This document shows, in pieces, positions 36,803 to 48,766 of a stretch of 64,000 nt of DNA (the stretch's first letter is position 1; the number at the start of each line of letters is the position of its first letter). Location of the stretch: NCBI GenBank assembly GCA_022605425.2, contig CM061250.1, positions 921,501 to 985,500 on the forward strand, written 5' to 3'. Made by a program: the position numbers and the translations under genes. A model generated the notes under the pieces. The model did no database searches, had not been told where the DNA came from, and worked only from the letters and a program-made list of their open reading frames with translations. Origin of the DNA: Hamiltosporidium tvaerminnensis (Eukaryota > Microsporidia > Dubosqiidae).

Positions 36803-39360
36803 TTAATACTCCTCTATATCATCTAATACATCACTTACACCTAATAACCCACACATCCTCTCTACTTCCTTATAAATACTCTCAAAGTGTGTAGAATGAT
36901 CTACACTATTAGTTATATAAATACCTTCTCTCTTCTCTTTACACTCTCTTACCTCACTAATATAAAAATACTTCCTTACAACATTACCAAGCATACCAGC
37001 AACAGTATTTAGTATATTGTTATTATCTTGTATATTGTTATTATCTTGTATGTTGTTATTATCTTGTATATTCTTATTATCCTTATTACTACTATCAAAT
37101 CTATTATCACTCTTATTACTACTATCAAATCTATTATCACCCTTATTACTTATATCAAATATACTACCACCCACACTACCACCTAAATCACTACCCCCAC
37201 CCTCATCCCACACCATACTTATTATACACACATTATACCCTTTTGGTGCTACACACTCTCTATTACCTAATACTACTAAAAATATATCATTTACTTTACA
37301 TAACTCACCTCTTAAAAATATAACCTGTGAACTTTCTATATTTTTATTTTTTATTTTTACTTCTCCTTTTATAATACAAACACATCTTATTATTTTATAT
37401 TTAACATATGTTAGTAAAGGTAAATAATAAGGTTCTGATATTATATTATTAACACGTATATTAGTATAAGTATTATTAAGAGTATCACGAAGGGTAAGGT
37501 GGAAAGTAGGGGATTGGTTAGTATTAGTATTATTTATACTAGGGTTAGGGTTATTACTTATACCAGGGTTATTATTTATACTAGGGTTAGGGTTAGGGTT
37601 AGTATTTATGCATTTATTAGGGTTAGGGTTAGGGTTAGTATTTATGCATTTATTAGGGTTAGGGTTAGGGTTAGTATCATTAGGGTTCTTACTATTACTT
37701 ATAATAGGGTTAGGGTTATTATCCTTATCTTTATCCTTATAACTTATATCCTTATTACCAATATCCTTATCCTTACTATTACCAATATCCTTATTACTAC
37801 TATCCTTATTACCCTCACCCCTATTACTATCACCCCTATTACTATCAATATTACTCTCACCCCCATTACTATCACCACCCTCACCACCCTCACCCCTATC
37901 ACCCTCACCACCACCCCCAAACATATTACCCACTATCTCTGTGTTAAGTCTGTATACTGTACCTTGTATAGCTGCTTTTCTACAAAAAGCTTGTGATAAC
38001 TCAGAAAGACCATATAATGGATAAATATAAGGACTATTACTACTATAACATGTACATGATTTAACATATGTATATATCTTATCATATGTTTCTATAGGAT
38101 GTTTATATAAGTAATTATCATCTAAATTTAGTGCTATAGCATGTCCTATAAAGTCAGAAGAGGAGGTGTTTAGTTTAAAGTATTCAAACTGTTCCTTCAT
38201 AGTAGATCCATGGAAAAGAAAGGGTTTAGTATTTAGAGGGTTGTTATTAGGGTTATTAGTATTTTTAGTATTATTTAGAGGGTTATTAGTATTAGTAGGG
38301 TTAGGGTTATTAGTATTATTACTTATACTTATGTTACTTATATTACCTTAGTATCCTTAGTATTACTTATATCCTTATTACTACTTATACTTATGTTACT
38401 TATATTACTTATAAAATCATTATCATTACTACTGTTAGTGTTATTAGAATTAGTGTTACTGGTATTTATACATGGACTTGAATTTACAACCCTATTACTT
38501 ATATTAGTTATATTAGTATTATTAGTACTGTTATTACTACTGTTACTACTGTTATTACTGTTACTACTGTTATTACTACTACTACCAACCCTACTACTAC
38601 TATTACCACCACCCACACCACTACCCCCCACACCCACACCCACACCCCTACTACCATTCCTCATCTCTGAGTACTTACGTACATTCCAGAAGAACTGTAT
38701 AACTCTTGGTTTCTGCCATAGAGATATAACACTAGATTCAAAACTTTTTCTTTCATTAGTTGGTACTTCATATATACATTGGTTAATATATATATATGAG
38801 TGTGGTATATGTGTAAATGAAACAGTGTTATTTATATCAAATTTTGAAAGAAGTTTTTTCATGTAACCGTCTGATAGAAGTAGTTTTGGTGTTAAGTCTA
38901 TAGAGAAGTGTTTATCAAGTGAGAGGAGAGAAGTATTAGTGTGGTGGTTATTAGTATTAGTATTATTAGTAGAGTATAAGTTATTACTATTAGTATTAGT
39001 ATTAGAGTTATTAGTATTAGTAGAGTTATTAGTATTAGTATTAGAGTTATTAGTATTAGTATTAGAGTTATTACTATTAGTAGAGTATAGGTTATTAGTA
39101 TCACACTTACTACTTGTATCACACCTATCACACAAATTATTACTACTATCACACTTACTACTATCACACTTACTACTAAAAAATAATGTTCCTTGTATTT
39201 TCTCTTCTAGTTCACTTATACGTAGTGTACGTGTTTCAGAACCATATGATGAATTCTTATCTATATGTAATACTGTATATCCTTTAAGTGAAAGTATTTG
39301 TGCTAAAATACATTCTGTAAGTCCTGTGCCTAGAATTATAAAATCGTATTTTTCTTCCAT
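36803..39360 (-). pseudogene. GDI1: Rab GDP-dissociation inhibitor, swollen and frameshifted
   Basis: Two frames encode one Rab-GDI, the protein that extracts GDP-Rab from membranes. Frame 1 (39360-38338) has YDFIILGTGLTECILAQILS and HIDKNSSYGSE (N-terminal Rossmann fold), then DLTPKLLLSDGYMKKLLSKF and PRVIQFFWNVRKY. Frame 2 (from about 38330; its first ATG is at 38200) reads FHGSTMKEQFEYF, DFIGHAIALNLDDNYLYKHP, SPYIYPLYGLSELSQAFCRK and DHSTHFESIYKEV. All are GDI blocks in the correct order. Together they would make about 850 residues against the normal 450. The excess is Asn/Ser/Thr- and Asn-Pro-rich low complexity in at least four places. The frame changes once (one base missing, or two extra) inside a low-complexity tract near 38340. 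This may be a sequencing slip, a real lesion or a translational shift. CCCC lies 12 bases before the ATG. Confidence 0.85.
37550..37700. repeat. Telomere-like TTAGGG runs inside the GDI coding region
   Basis: Several runs of three ttaggg units, separated by ttagtatttatgcattta spacers, lie within the minus-strand reading frame, where they encode Asn-Pro repeats. Shorter runs occur near 38230-38310. The spacer-plus-run unit is itself tandemly repeated. Confidence 0.85.
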
Positions 39361-40160
39361 TTTTTAGGTGTAGGGGTTGTTTAGGTAAAATATAAATAAA
39401 AAAAAATGTGGGGTGTTAGTATATGAGTTATAGTATGTGTTAGGTGTGTGTTAGTGTTGTGGTTAGTGTTAGTATATAGTTAGTGTTATAGTTAGTAGAG
39501 TATTATGAGTATGTGTTATAGTGTTATATGTATATTAGTATGTGTGTTAGTGTTATAAGTAGAGTATAATATGACTTATTAGATTTTATTAAAGGTTATA
39601 AGGATTTACAAAGGTTATAGGGATTTACAAAGGTTATAAGGATTTACAAAGGTTATAGGGATTATAAAGGTTATAAGGATCTATAAAGGTTATAAGGATT
39701 TATTAAAGGTTATAAGGATTATTAAAGGTAATAGGGATTTACAAAAGGTTATAAGGATTTACAAAAGGTTATAAGGATTATTAAAGGTTATCAGGATTTT
39801 ATTAAAGGTTATAAGGATTTAAAATTCATATAAGGATTATAATAATAATAAATAAAAGTCTTATCTCTTAAGTAATATTAAAAATAAAATAGAAAATTTT
39901 ATTAAAATTTATTCTTTTGTTTATTATCTATATGTTGTAGAATATAGATATTTTTAGGTACTGAGAGATATAAGAATAGGAAATAGTAAGGTATAGGAGA
40001 GTAAGGTATAGGAAATAGTAAGGTATAGGAAATATTAATAAAAGTAAGAATATGTGAGTAATAATAGGAAAGTAAGACTAAGAAATAGTAATAAAAGTAA
40101 ATACTAATAAAAGTAAATAGTAATAAAAGTAAATATTAAGACTAGGAAATAGTAAGAATA
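39361..40160. repeat. G-rich tandem repeats upstream of GDI
   Basis: Two degenerate minisatellites: units of about 19 bp of aaggttataaggatttac type at 39580-39830, and aggaaatagtaaggtata / aataaaagtaaatagt units at 39970-40150. The plus strand is G-rich and C-poor, opposite to the gene. No coding frame. Confidence 0.8.
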
Positions 40161-40339
40161 TAAATGTTTAACTAAACTTTTTGTTTTGTTGGAAATAAAT
40201 GTAATAAAATATTATTTATGTTCTTATATTGGTTTATATTCTTTATGATTCTGTGTGATTTATATATTTTAAATACTTTCTTTAGGGAATTAAGATGATT
40301 ATATCTAAGAGTTAAAATGTTACTAAATAAAACAGACAA

Positions 40340-40505
40340 AGCTTATGTTGTGTGTTATATGTTGTGTGATATGTGATATGTGTTATTTGTTATGTGTTAT
40401 GTGTTATGTGTTATGTGATATGTGTTATGTGATATGTGTTATGTGATATGTGTTATGTGTTATGTGTTATGTGTTATGTGTTATGTGTTATGTGTTATGT
40501 GTTAT
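40340..40505. repeat. 7-bp satellite (ttatgtg)n
   Basis: About 20 near-perfect units of ttatgtg with tgatatg variants. Outside any gene and at the right edge of the minisatellite-rich block. Confidence 0.9.
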
Positions 40506-40781
40506 GTTGATATTTAGGTTTTATTTATGAAATGATTTAAATTTTTAATATTTATGATATGTTCATATCTTTGTAATATATTTTTTAAAGGTTATAAAAA
40601 GTATTGAAAACGAATTAATATAGAGATTTGATGTTTATATATATCAGATAGGATGTTTGAAGAATTAATTTTGTTTGGTAATAATTTTCTTTGAGGAATA
40701 TTTTATATTTTTATTGTTTGCTTTGATGTAATTTGATTGTGTTTTAAAGATAATATAATATTTATTTGGGCTAAAGATATA

Positions 40782-42320
40782 AAGTATGTCAAAATAATTA
40801 TACTTATGTTTTAATAAAAACTATTCATATTAATGGTTTGTGTTGAAGTGTTCATATTGGTATAATATGAGTATAATATGTGTATAATATGTGTATAATA
40901 TGTGTATAATATGTGTATAATATGAGTATAATATGAGTATAATATGTGTATAATATGTGTATTTTTTAAATATATAGTTAAGGTCATTTTATACAATAAT
41001 GTCTATTATAACAAAAAGATTGATTTATAAATGTATAGTCAATAACGAACACCGAATACATCTAATTCATATTTAATATGCCATACATGAGCCCCGAGAC
41101 TGCTAATATCATTTTTTTATGTAATAACAAGTATTTTTGGCAAAAAAATATAAATTTCATTCAAAATTTCGATTGATTTTTGCCTTAACTAATTCTTATT
41201 TTTAAAGTAAAAAGACACAATTTTTTTCATATTCATAAAGATATTCTATTAAGTTTAAATATGGTGACTATGGGGGCAAAACTGTATTTCAATTCAATTT
41301 TTGACTACAAATATTTCACAACAACTTTTGTGTGTGTTTGCTATTATTATTTTACTGAAAAAGTTAGTCTTCTAAATTCATATTTCTAACAGATGATACT
41401 AAATAGTTTGCAAGAATACTAGCATATTTAAATCGGTCTATAATAGTATCAATAGATGTCAAATTACTAACATCTTGATATAACATACATGCCAAACGAT
41501 AATATTTCTTCATTTATGCTTAAATATATGCGTCGTGTATTTAGACACCTCTCCCTAAACATAAACCTTACCATCTAAATAAAACAATTTGAATTTGCAT
41601 TTATTACTAAATATTGTATGATTCTAATCGGTATCTGAAATTTATAAAAATAAGTTTGAAATTGTAAATCTAGCAACCAAATTTTTTTGTAATAATAAAT
41701 GTTTTTGAGCAGGGGAACGGGCATAGATTCCAACTTTGTTAAGATGATTTCTTATAGTCTAAACAGTACCGTTATGTTTACATAAAGCATTCAATTTTTT
41801 TAATGATTTAAATGGACTAATTTTAGGATTTTTCCTTCTAAAATTTGAAATTCTATTGGTCATAGTAATATCTATAAGAAGAAATCGTCCACAACACCGT
41901 TTACAATTTGTATCTTTTCTATTTCTAATTTTATAAAGTGTTATGGACTATCGATATAGTTACTTGAAGCGATTCAGAAAATTTTCTTATAGAATAACCT
42001 TTTAAGCATACCTTCACTATAACATTTTTATTACCGGTGGATTGAATATAACTAAATGAAAGATGATTTAAAACACACAAGAAAGAATTAACTGATCTAT
42101 CAGGCAATATATAAACGCTTTTTATTATCCGAATTTTTTCTGACATTTTAAAAAATTACGTTTAAATTCATAAATAGAGATTTTTAACGATTTCATTGAG
42201 AACAATATAGGCATAAAATATTATACTTCATTATTTGCTACTAGACAGTTTAAAATAACCATAAATAATATATGAAAATTTAAAATTTTTTGAGTGTCTA
42301 TATTTTATCTTGACATACTG
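40782..42320 (-). mobile_element. Tc1/mariner transposon, dead full-length copy
   Basis: 1539 bp bounded by TA dinucleotides (40780-40781 and 42321-42322) and short inverted termini: aagtatgtcaaaataa at the left, and cagtatgtcaagataa reading in from the right. Minus strand encodes a ruined Tc1-family transposase (see separate entry). An 11-bp satellite, tataatatgtg, at 40855-40970 has expanded inside the element beyond the transposase 3' end. Confidence 0.82.
41040..42146 (-). pseudogene. Tc1/mariner transposase pseudogene
   Basis: The N-terminal frame (42146-41931) holds a helix-turn-helix segment GYSIRKFSESLQVTISIVHN. After a stop come pieces in shifting frames, among them NKCKFKLFYLDGKVYV, matching the SDEckF...DGrV.V region but with the first catalytic Asp replaced by Asn. 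Near 41270 lies PP, stop, SPYLNLIEYLYEYEKN, the PPQSPDLNPIEHLW block with Gln turned into a stop codon and the third catalytic residue (Glu) still present. There are many stops and frameshifts, so it cannot be active. Confidence 0.85.
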
Positions 42321-42322
42321 TA

Positions 42323-43097
42323 AATTATAAGCTTAAAATGTTATTTTGACACTTTCAAGCTTATAAAGTGCAATTTAAATCGGAATATTAAACTCAGTTG
42401 ATAAAAATTTGAGTTTTTTTAGTAAATCTAAAATTAAACTCTCCATCAATGGTTTGAAGTCCGCTAAGAAAATTTGTTTGGATATATATTTTTTATTCAG
42501 ATATATCTAAGGTATAAAATTGTAGAAGATTCTTTAATTGATTAAAACGAAGCACATTCTTAACAGTTTATTTTACAATACAAGCAAAAACTTCAACTCA
42601 AAGAATTGAACTTAAAATTTTTAATCAATATAATTAATAAACCATATTTTATACCAAAAACTGTATGTTTCACTTATCAACCTATGTTCTGAATAGATTT
42701 ATTGATTTTTCAAGGATTAAAAAAATACAGTGTTGTAATACTGATATAGAAATAGTATTTATAGTTATAAGATTTACTTTTCTTTATTCTAAATTTTTAA
42801 GGAATTATTATATTGGAATTTTATAAAAAAATTTAAAATAACTAGTTTAAACTAAATCTTTACGAGGAGTATCGGAGCAGACTAGATTTTTCAAAGAGTA
42901 TAATTTTATTTAAATGAAATAATTATGTTTAAAGATAAAGTAAAATTGGAATTTAAACTGCGTGGGTTAAGATATTTTGATATATTGTAAGACTTTGTTA
43001 ATTGAAAATTTTATATAGCACAAAATATATTTGGGACTGACGAATCTTTATCAACTTTATTTTTACAGTAAAATATTTCTAATACTTAGTCTTTTTA
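42323..43097. other. Gene-free AT-rich stretch
   Basis: 3' flank of the Pfs2 gene; AATAAA occurs about 45 bases past its stop (minus strand). Nothing else is seen. Confidence 0.5.
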
Positions 43098-44471
43098 CTA
43101 AAGCAATCCCGGAATTCGTTGTACATTAACTCCTTCCTCGCTATCTTCTACTTCCACACTTTCACCGTCTCCTAATCCTGGTCTGTTTCGTATCCAAAAT
43201 CTGACACTTTGATCCACGGATCCCGAAGCCATTATATGACCCAACGGATGATAATCTATACACCATATTGTTCCTTCATGCTCAGTCGTTGTTGCAACTG
43301 GTTCTTCTTTAAAAGACTGCCAGTAATAAATTGTTCCTTCTGCTCCACCGCTTACAAACATATTATTGATAGTTGGGTGAGCACAAAGAGCCGTGACTTC
43401 TTTTCTGTGTCCCTTATATGTACACACTTCTTTAAATGTACGAATATCCACCATTTTTATGACCTGGTCTTTTCCACCGGTCAAAAGATAATTACAAACG
43501 CTGTCTGATGAATTTCTTGTCAACCATTTGAGTGCTAAAACCGTATTTTTATGGATATGAAATGTCAGAATTTCTGTGTGCATTCGAGGATCCCAAAGTT
43601 TTATTAAATTATCTTTCCCACCGCTGGCTATTAATGACTTATACGGATGCCATTGTGCTACACGCACATCCCATCCATGACCAGACATACTACTTTCTTC
43701 TTTACAATCCTTGGTATCGAATATTTTAATTGTTCCATCATCACTTGCTGTATAGAATTTACTATCACTATGTGCGAAACATATATCCCGTATGCTTTCA
43801 TTGTGTGCCTGTATTATTTGTATATTATTCATACTTGGATGCCAATATTTCACCGTCCCTAGACTGTCACCCGACACAAGAAATTGTGCACTCGGCGCCC
43901 AACACATACTCCTTACCGCTGATTCATGTGCCTGTAAAATCGTTTCGAAATTAAAACTATAACCGTTCCAAAGCGTAAATTCCCCAGTAGAAGTTCCACT
44001 AATGCATCTTCGACCATCCGGTGTCCAACGTAATGTATTTACAGGACACCGTGTCTTATTAATACTAGCATGTGCAAATTTAGTATTAAGAGTAAAAGTT
44101 GTGTCATATGCAGTACTGTGTGTGTTCATAGATGTACGTTGATTAGAATTCTGGTCGGTTTCATTCATTTGATTTTCTTGAGCAAACGAAGAATTGGTAA
44201 TTTCACTTGTACCGTAACTACTGTAATTATAAGAAGAAACATGGTGATGTGGAAGCTTTAGTGCTATGATATGATCACTCACATCATAATGAGCTGTTGT
44301 TTGAATTGGTATATTTTTTGTAAAATTTCTATGATATATTATTGCAGAGCTGTAATCCACCGCCTTACGAATTGCCATATTTCTCATTCGCTTTCCGTCA
44401 TAAACAAATTTGGGATTTTGAAAACGCGCAGACATAATGTCTTTAAGATTTATTTTTGGATTTTCTGACAT
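43098..44471 (-). CDS. PFS2: Polyadenylation factor Pfs2/WDR33
   Basis: 457-residue WD40 protein of the cleavage and polyadenylation factor, which with CPSF30 reads the AAUAAA signal. The N-terminus has the family-specific segment [20 protein letters not shown] (24-43). A Ser/Asn/Thr-rich insert lies at about 75-120. Seven WD repeats follow, including [76 protein letters not shown] and [20 protein letters not shown]. It ends near NRPG after the last blade, which is the usual yeast architecture without the long WDR33 tail. A CCC motif lies 14 bases upstream. Its codon use is less AT-skewed and more mixed than that of neighbouring genes. Confidence 0.95.
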   Translation of the reverse strand: MSENPKINLKDIMSARFQNPKFVYDGKRMRNMAIRKAVDYSSAIIYHRNFTKNIPIQTTAHYDVSDHIIALKLPHHHVSSYNYSSYGTSEITNSSFAQENQMNETDQNSNQRTSMNTHSTAYDTTFTLNTKFAHASINKTRCPVNTLRWTPDGRRCISGTSTGEFTLWNGYSFNFETILQAHESAVRSMCWAPSAQFLVSGDSLGTVKYWHPSMNNIQIIQAHNESIRDICFAHSDSKFYTASDDGTIKIFDTKDCKEESSMSGHGWDVRVAQWHPYKSLIASGGKDNLIKLWDPRMHTEILTFHIHKNTVLALKWLTRNSSDSVCNYLLTGGKDQVIKMVDIRTFKEVCTYKGHRKEVTALCAHPTINNMFVSGGAEGTIYYWQSFKEEPVATTTEHEGTIWCIDYHPLGHIMASGSVDQSVRFWIRNRPGLGDGESVEVEDSEEGVNVQRIPGLL

Positions 44472-45145
44472 TCTAATAAAATACAGGGTAGATTCGGATT
44501 CATATTTTATTGTTTTAAGTTATTATAGTTACAAAGTTTATGAGATTTAATTGATTCTTTAAAAAATTCAATCTTTTGTATTTTTACAAAAACAGAGATT
44601 TTAATCCCAAATATTTAAAAAGTAGAATCTGAATTTCATAATTGAAAAATCGATAAAAAAAATATAAAAAAATTAAAAATGAAAATTTAGATGAGGTTGT
44701 TAGGATACATATACATTTGATATTCTTTATTACAATTATAGCTCTTAAGATTATAAGTTGGGCTTCGAATTTGATTTATTTCTAATTATTTTATAAGAAC
44801 AAGTCGGTTTTATATTTTTATCATTAAAAGATAGAGATGAATAACTAAAAAAATTACAGAAATAATTTTTTTTAATATTGATTTATATTACCCACTGACT
44901 ATAGATGTTTATTTTGTATGAACGGTATTTTTTAACTACAAATTAAAAATATATTTGCAATGACAGAAATAAAATTGAATTGAAGTTGTTAAAGAATGTA
45001 AATATTTTTTTTTATGGAAGCAATTATTAGTGAAGAAATTGTAGTTTTATATTAATTTAAATAATATAAACGGATAATTCCTACAATCCTCAATTCTTAA
45101 TGGAGGGTTTATAAACTCGTTTGAGAAACTTCATCTTATAAAATA
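44472..45145. other. Gene-free AT-rich stretch
   Basis: 5' flank of Pfs2; nothing recognised. Confidence 0.5.
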
Positions 45146-45905
45146 TCAACCAGAAACAACTTTATTTAAAACTATCACATCTTTTTTAAAACAGTGGCAA
45201 GTGTTATATTTGTTTTCATGACATTAACGCAGTTCTAGGTTTAACATAAATAACTGCTACCCCAAAACTCCATCAGTAACCCCTGCGATACCTACGTCCC
45301 CAAAGCCTTTCATTTACCAGGTGTGTAGAACCTAATTACTAGGCGAGGCAGTTGCCCGGAGTTCGTTAATGTCCGTTGCATGGAGTGTGATCGAAGGCCG
45401 AAGCCCCCCCTGGGCTCCCCCAAGACTATGCAGCATTCCCACTTACTCTACACTTTCTGAACCCAATAAACTTCTAGCCAAGATATATTTCAGAGAATTA
45501 CATGGGGTCCACCTAGACAGTGCAATGTCATACCAACAGGTATAACCTGCTACTTAGCTCTCCCGGCTTTAAATGGTTTTTTGTTTTATATCTCCCAGGC
45601 GCTAAGTCTTCTAACCCGAGTGAGCAAGGCTAGGTTTCCATGCTTTTACATGGCAATTACCTACATGTTCAGCTGCGGTCTGCAATCTGGTTACATAAAA
45701 AACTACAAATAAATTTGTAGAAAAAGTTTCTCCATTTCTTAGACCTCTCCTCCTCATACAAACTCCCATGGAACAACCGAGGATGTAGTGTGGTTTTATT
45801 CCCACCAAAAATCCAAACAATGATCTCACACCAGTTTCACACACTCATTGCCAAGCAGAAAGTTTTTTATGTGGTTATCCTCCCTCCACTTTCAACCAGA
45901 AAAAG
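45146..45905 (-). mobile_element. 0.73-kb retroposon, copy 7, with target duplication
   Basis: Well-preserved minus-strand copy, element 45160-45891 (732 bp). It is flanked by tcaaccagaaacaa (45146-45159) and tcaaccagaaaaag (45892-45905), 12 of 14 identical with the first 11 exact. The tail is ctttattt at the left, the body is GC-rich in its core (45270-45430), and the 5' end is at ccctccac. A 77-codon frame at 45844-45611 overlaps the frame seen in copy 1 but is broken in other copies. Confidence 0.9.
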
Positions 45906-47266
45906 AATATAAATTAAGATATTTAATATTAAGACTTATGGGAATCCAGGAAAAAAAACGTTCAATATGTATTTGTTGAAATTAAAAATACATATTTACG
46001 AACTAAAAACTTTCCAATATCTTTATAATAAGTTTTCTTTGAATGATTTATTCTCAAAATATGATTAAAAAATAAATTCAAACATTAATATAACATTATG
46101 AATAACATTTTAAACATTTTTTTCAAAAATATGACGCATAAATAAAAAGAATATTTTAAATTTCAATGGTATAAGAAAAAAAGAAAAATTCATTTTTTAA
46201 GTATTTTTAGGTTATGTTATTATTATGACTCTGATTTTTAGTTGGGTATGTTCATGTTGATCTATAAGTAAAAAAATTCGACTTCAAGTTATTTTATGAG
46301 CTAAAAAACCAAAGATTTTGCTTCATTCTTTCAAATTTAAGGCGCAGATGAATTAAAATTTTAGTGAATAAATTTAGAAAAGACATGCTTTTAAGTATTT
46401 GGTCAGCTTAAGTAATAAAAAGCAAAATAATTTACAAAAAATATCGTGGAATTCTATTGCGTCGAAGAAGGCTAAATTAAATAATTAGTTAATTTGTAAT
46501 AAATTATTTATTTATAAATTTGACTCAAAGGGGGAGGAATTTAAAAACTGTAAAAATCGATACAAAGAAAGGATTAAATTGGTAAAATCGAGGAAAATAA
46601 GTCAAAAACATCTCATCCTAGTTTATTATAAAAAATAACAAGTTTTTACGTTTTTTTTTATTTCCATTATAGAAATTTAGGACTTTAAACTATATAGAAT
46701 GTATTTAAGACAATATACTTAACAGATTCGAAAATATACTAAGAGATATAAAAAAATACAAAAAATTCAAAAAAGACTACAGTTTTGCCAAGTATGCTAT
46801 TAAATTGTTCTTTTATAAACAAAAAGACCACATAGCTATTTTAAAAACATAATTCGAAGCGATTTCATTCATACGTTTAAAAAAATAAGGGGAAAGCATA
46901 ATTTGGATGTATAACAATATATTGATTCTTTTCTAAAAATACAGGTATACATAATATTTTGTACAAATAAACTCCGGTTTTTTAATGAATCAAATGCAAC
47001 TTAATAAAGTTTACACCTCAAAATTTAAAGAAAAAACAGTATTCATAAAATTGGCTAAAAAACAAGAAAGAAGATAATTAAAAGGAATTTCGTATATCTT
47101 AGTACAAAAAGATTTTAGAAAAACCGGATATATTTAAATAATTAGCAGATAAACATAAATGATATAAAACCTTTTAAATAATAACCAGTCAATTCATTAT
47201 TGTAAATCCAGGGTACGGAAAGTCTTTATGCAACAAAAGTATAATTTAATGCGGAATTCTAAATAT
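45906..47266. other. Gene-free AT-rich stretch
   Basis: I find no gene or repeat in this 1.36 kb. Confidence 0.5.
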
Positions 47267-47473
47267 TTATTGTAACCAATCCTCAAATACTTCGTTTATA
47301 ACAATTTTTGGAAGGTAAAGAATTTTTCGCTGTTTAAAATATTTTACTTTTGCTTTTGTATTTCTATGCGGAAGTAGAACTGTTCTAAAATCTTGTGTGT
47401 AGAAAGACCTATGATGTATGCCTTTTACTAACAATAGAATAAATGCCAGAATGAATGTATATAGATGTTTCAT
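47267..47473 (-). CDS. Small secreted basic protein, unidentified
   Basis: 68 residues, not recognised. MKHLYTFILAFILLLVKG is a typical signal peptide: a Lys-His start, then about 14 hydrophobic residues. The mature part is about 50 residues and basic (HHRSFYTQ, LPHRNTKAKVKYFKQRKI). A CCC motif lies three bases before the ATG, as in the proven genes here. Together these make a real secreted product plausible despite the length. It may be a spore-wall or host-directed protein, but this is only inference. The next gene upstream on the same strand begins at 48766. Confidence 0.5.
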   Translation of the reverse strand: MKHLYTFILAFILLLVKGIHHRSFYTQDFRTVLLPHRNTKAKVKYFKQRKILYLPKIVINEVFEDWLQ

Positions 47474-47476
47474 TTA

Positions 47477-47479
47477 GGG
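47477..47479 (-). promoter_or_regulatory. CCC start motif of the small secreted protein
   Basis: Minus strand reads aaaCCCtaaATG. The spacing is like that in the recognised genes and supports this start. Confidence 0.45.
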
Positions 47480-47941
47480 TTTAAAAAAGTATGATTATAA
47501 TAGTAAATTATATGCTCTCCTTTAATGATTTTTTAATAATTCTATTGGCTTTTTGGCTAAGATTAATGCACTCAAAGGAGAAGTATTGAAGAGACAATTA
47601 TATTTGCAACAGAAGAATCTAGTTGATAAATTAAATTGGTAATTGATGATTTTAAAAAAAGGTAGATTTGAAATTAAATACCTTTATCTGTGATAAAATT
47701 TCCTAAGTTTCTAAAAATATATATATCGACAAACAAAAATTAGTAAAAAAAATCGATAGTATTTTAAGATTAAAAAATTGAAGTTTAAATAAATATTATT
47801 CTAATAAAGTATTTTCAAAGTATTACAACTTTTTTTTATTTGCTATTATAAAACAAGTTCCATTCGATTATGTATTGATTAGAAACATTTGTTGTAAATT
47901 ATAGTTACAATAAAATAACATATATCAGCCTATAGATTATA

Positions 47942-48766
47942 TTATTCTTTCGTTGATTTATCTATAAAACAGTCTTCTGAATTAAATGCCTCTTCCGCTA
48001 AAATATTCCAGGCATTTAAAATAACGCTGTTTTCTACTTCAAGTCGTTCTTTCAATTCAGTAATCTCATCTTGTAATTTTAAAAGAACACCGTTATCACA
48101 ATTCGTGTTGTTTGAAAGACAAAAAACATTATCGAAATATTCTTTTTTAGTCTTTTCTAATTCGGCTTGTAAAACCGAAACTTGATTTTTAAGATCAAAT
48201 ATTTCTGCTTGCAACAAAGTTATCTCGGTTTTATTTGTTTCTAAATCAATATTTTCTATATTTGCATCTGAACAATTCGGATTGAAAAGTATATTTTCAA
48301 GAAAAATTGTGAGTTTTTTTGACTCAATGGAAGAAAGAATCGAGGCCCTTTCGGGGAATTTAATAAGATATAGAAGACAAATTAGACCTATAAGTTTATA
48401 GTATTTCGATAATTTTCTTTCATTTATATTTAATTCTACGGTTTCATTTATGGCGTAAAATTCATTTTCATCTGGTTTTTTTGATGCTTCTTGAATGCTA
48501 TTTAAATTTTTATAATTTGAATTTTCTACTTTAAAATAATTTTCTTCATTTAAAAGAAATGAAAAAACATCTATTTTATGTTTTAAAGAAGCATATTCTT
48601 GTACTTTGGTTGCAATAATTTTGTAATTTAAAATATCCGAAAATGAAGAATTAGAATCTTCCAATTCTATGCTTTTAAAACAAATATCAATCGTATTAAG
48701 AATTACTAGAATTGAAGGTGGATCTAAGGTTTGTGTCTGTAAGAGTTTTTTAAAGATTGAATACAT
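47942..48766 (-). CDS. Coiled-coil protein, unidentified
   Basis: 274 residues, not recognised. The N-terminal 150 residues are helical (FKKLLQTQTLDPPSILVILN; a hydrophobic patch YKLIGLICLLYLIKFP at 123-138, too short and amphipathic for a sure membrane span). Residues about 178-250 form a coiled coil (EITLLQAEIFDLKNQVSVLQ and on) and the tail is acidic. No CCC motif precedes the ATG, unlike most genes in the window. The long open frame and normal composition argue for a real gene. Confidence 0.65.
   Translation of the reverse strand: MYSIFKKLLQTQTLDPPSILVILNTIDICFKSIELEDSNSSFSDILNYKIIATKVQEYASLKHKIDVFSFLLNEENYFKVENSNYKNLNSIQEASKKPDENEFYAINETVELNINERKLSKYYKLIGLICLLYLIKFPERASILSSIESKKLTIFLENILFNPNCSDANIENIDLETNKTEITLLQAEIFDLKNQVSVLQAELEKTKKEYFDNVFCLSNNTNCDNGVLLKLQDEITELKERLEVENSVILNAWNILAEEAFNSEDCFIDKSTKE

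Noticed and set aside
37017-39367. Plus-strand Leu-rich frames opposite GDI
   Set aside because: They mirror Asn/Ser-rich low complexity on the minus strand, where clear GDI blocks lie.
45611-45844. 77-codon protein inside the retroposon
   Set aside because: The frame is interrupted in other full-length copies, so it is not conserved as coding.
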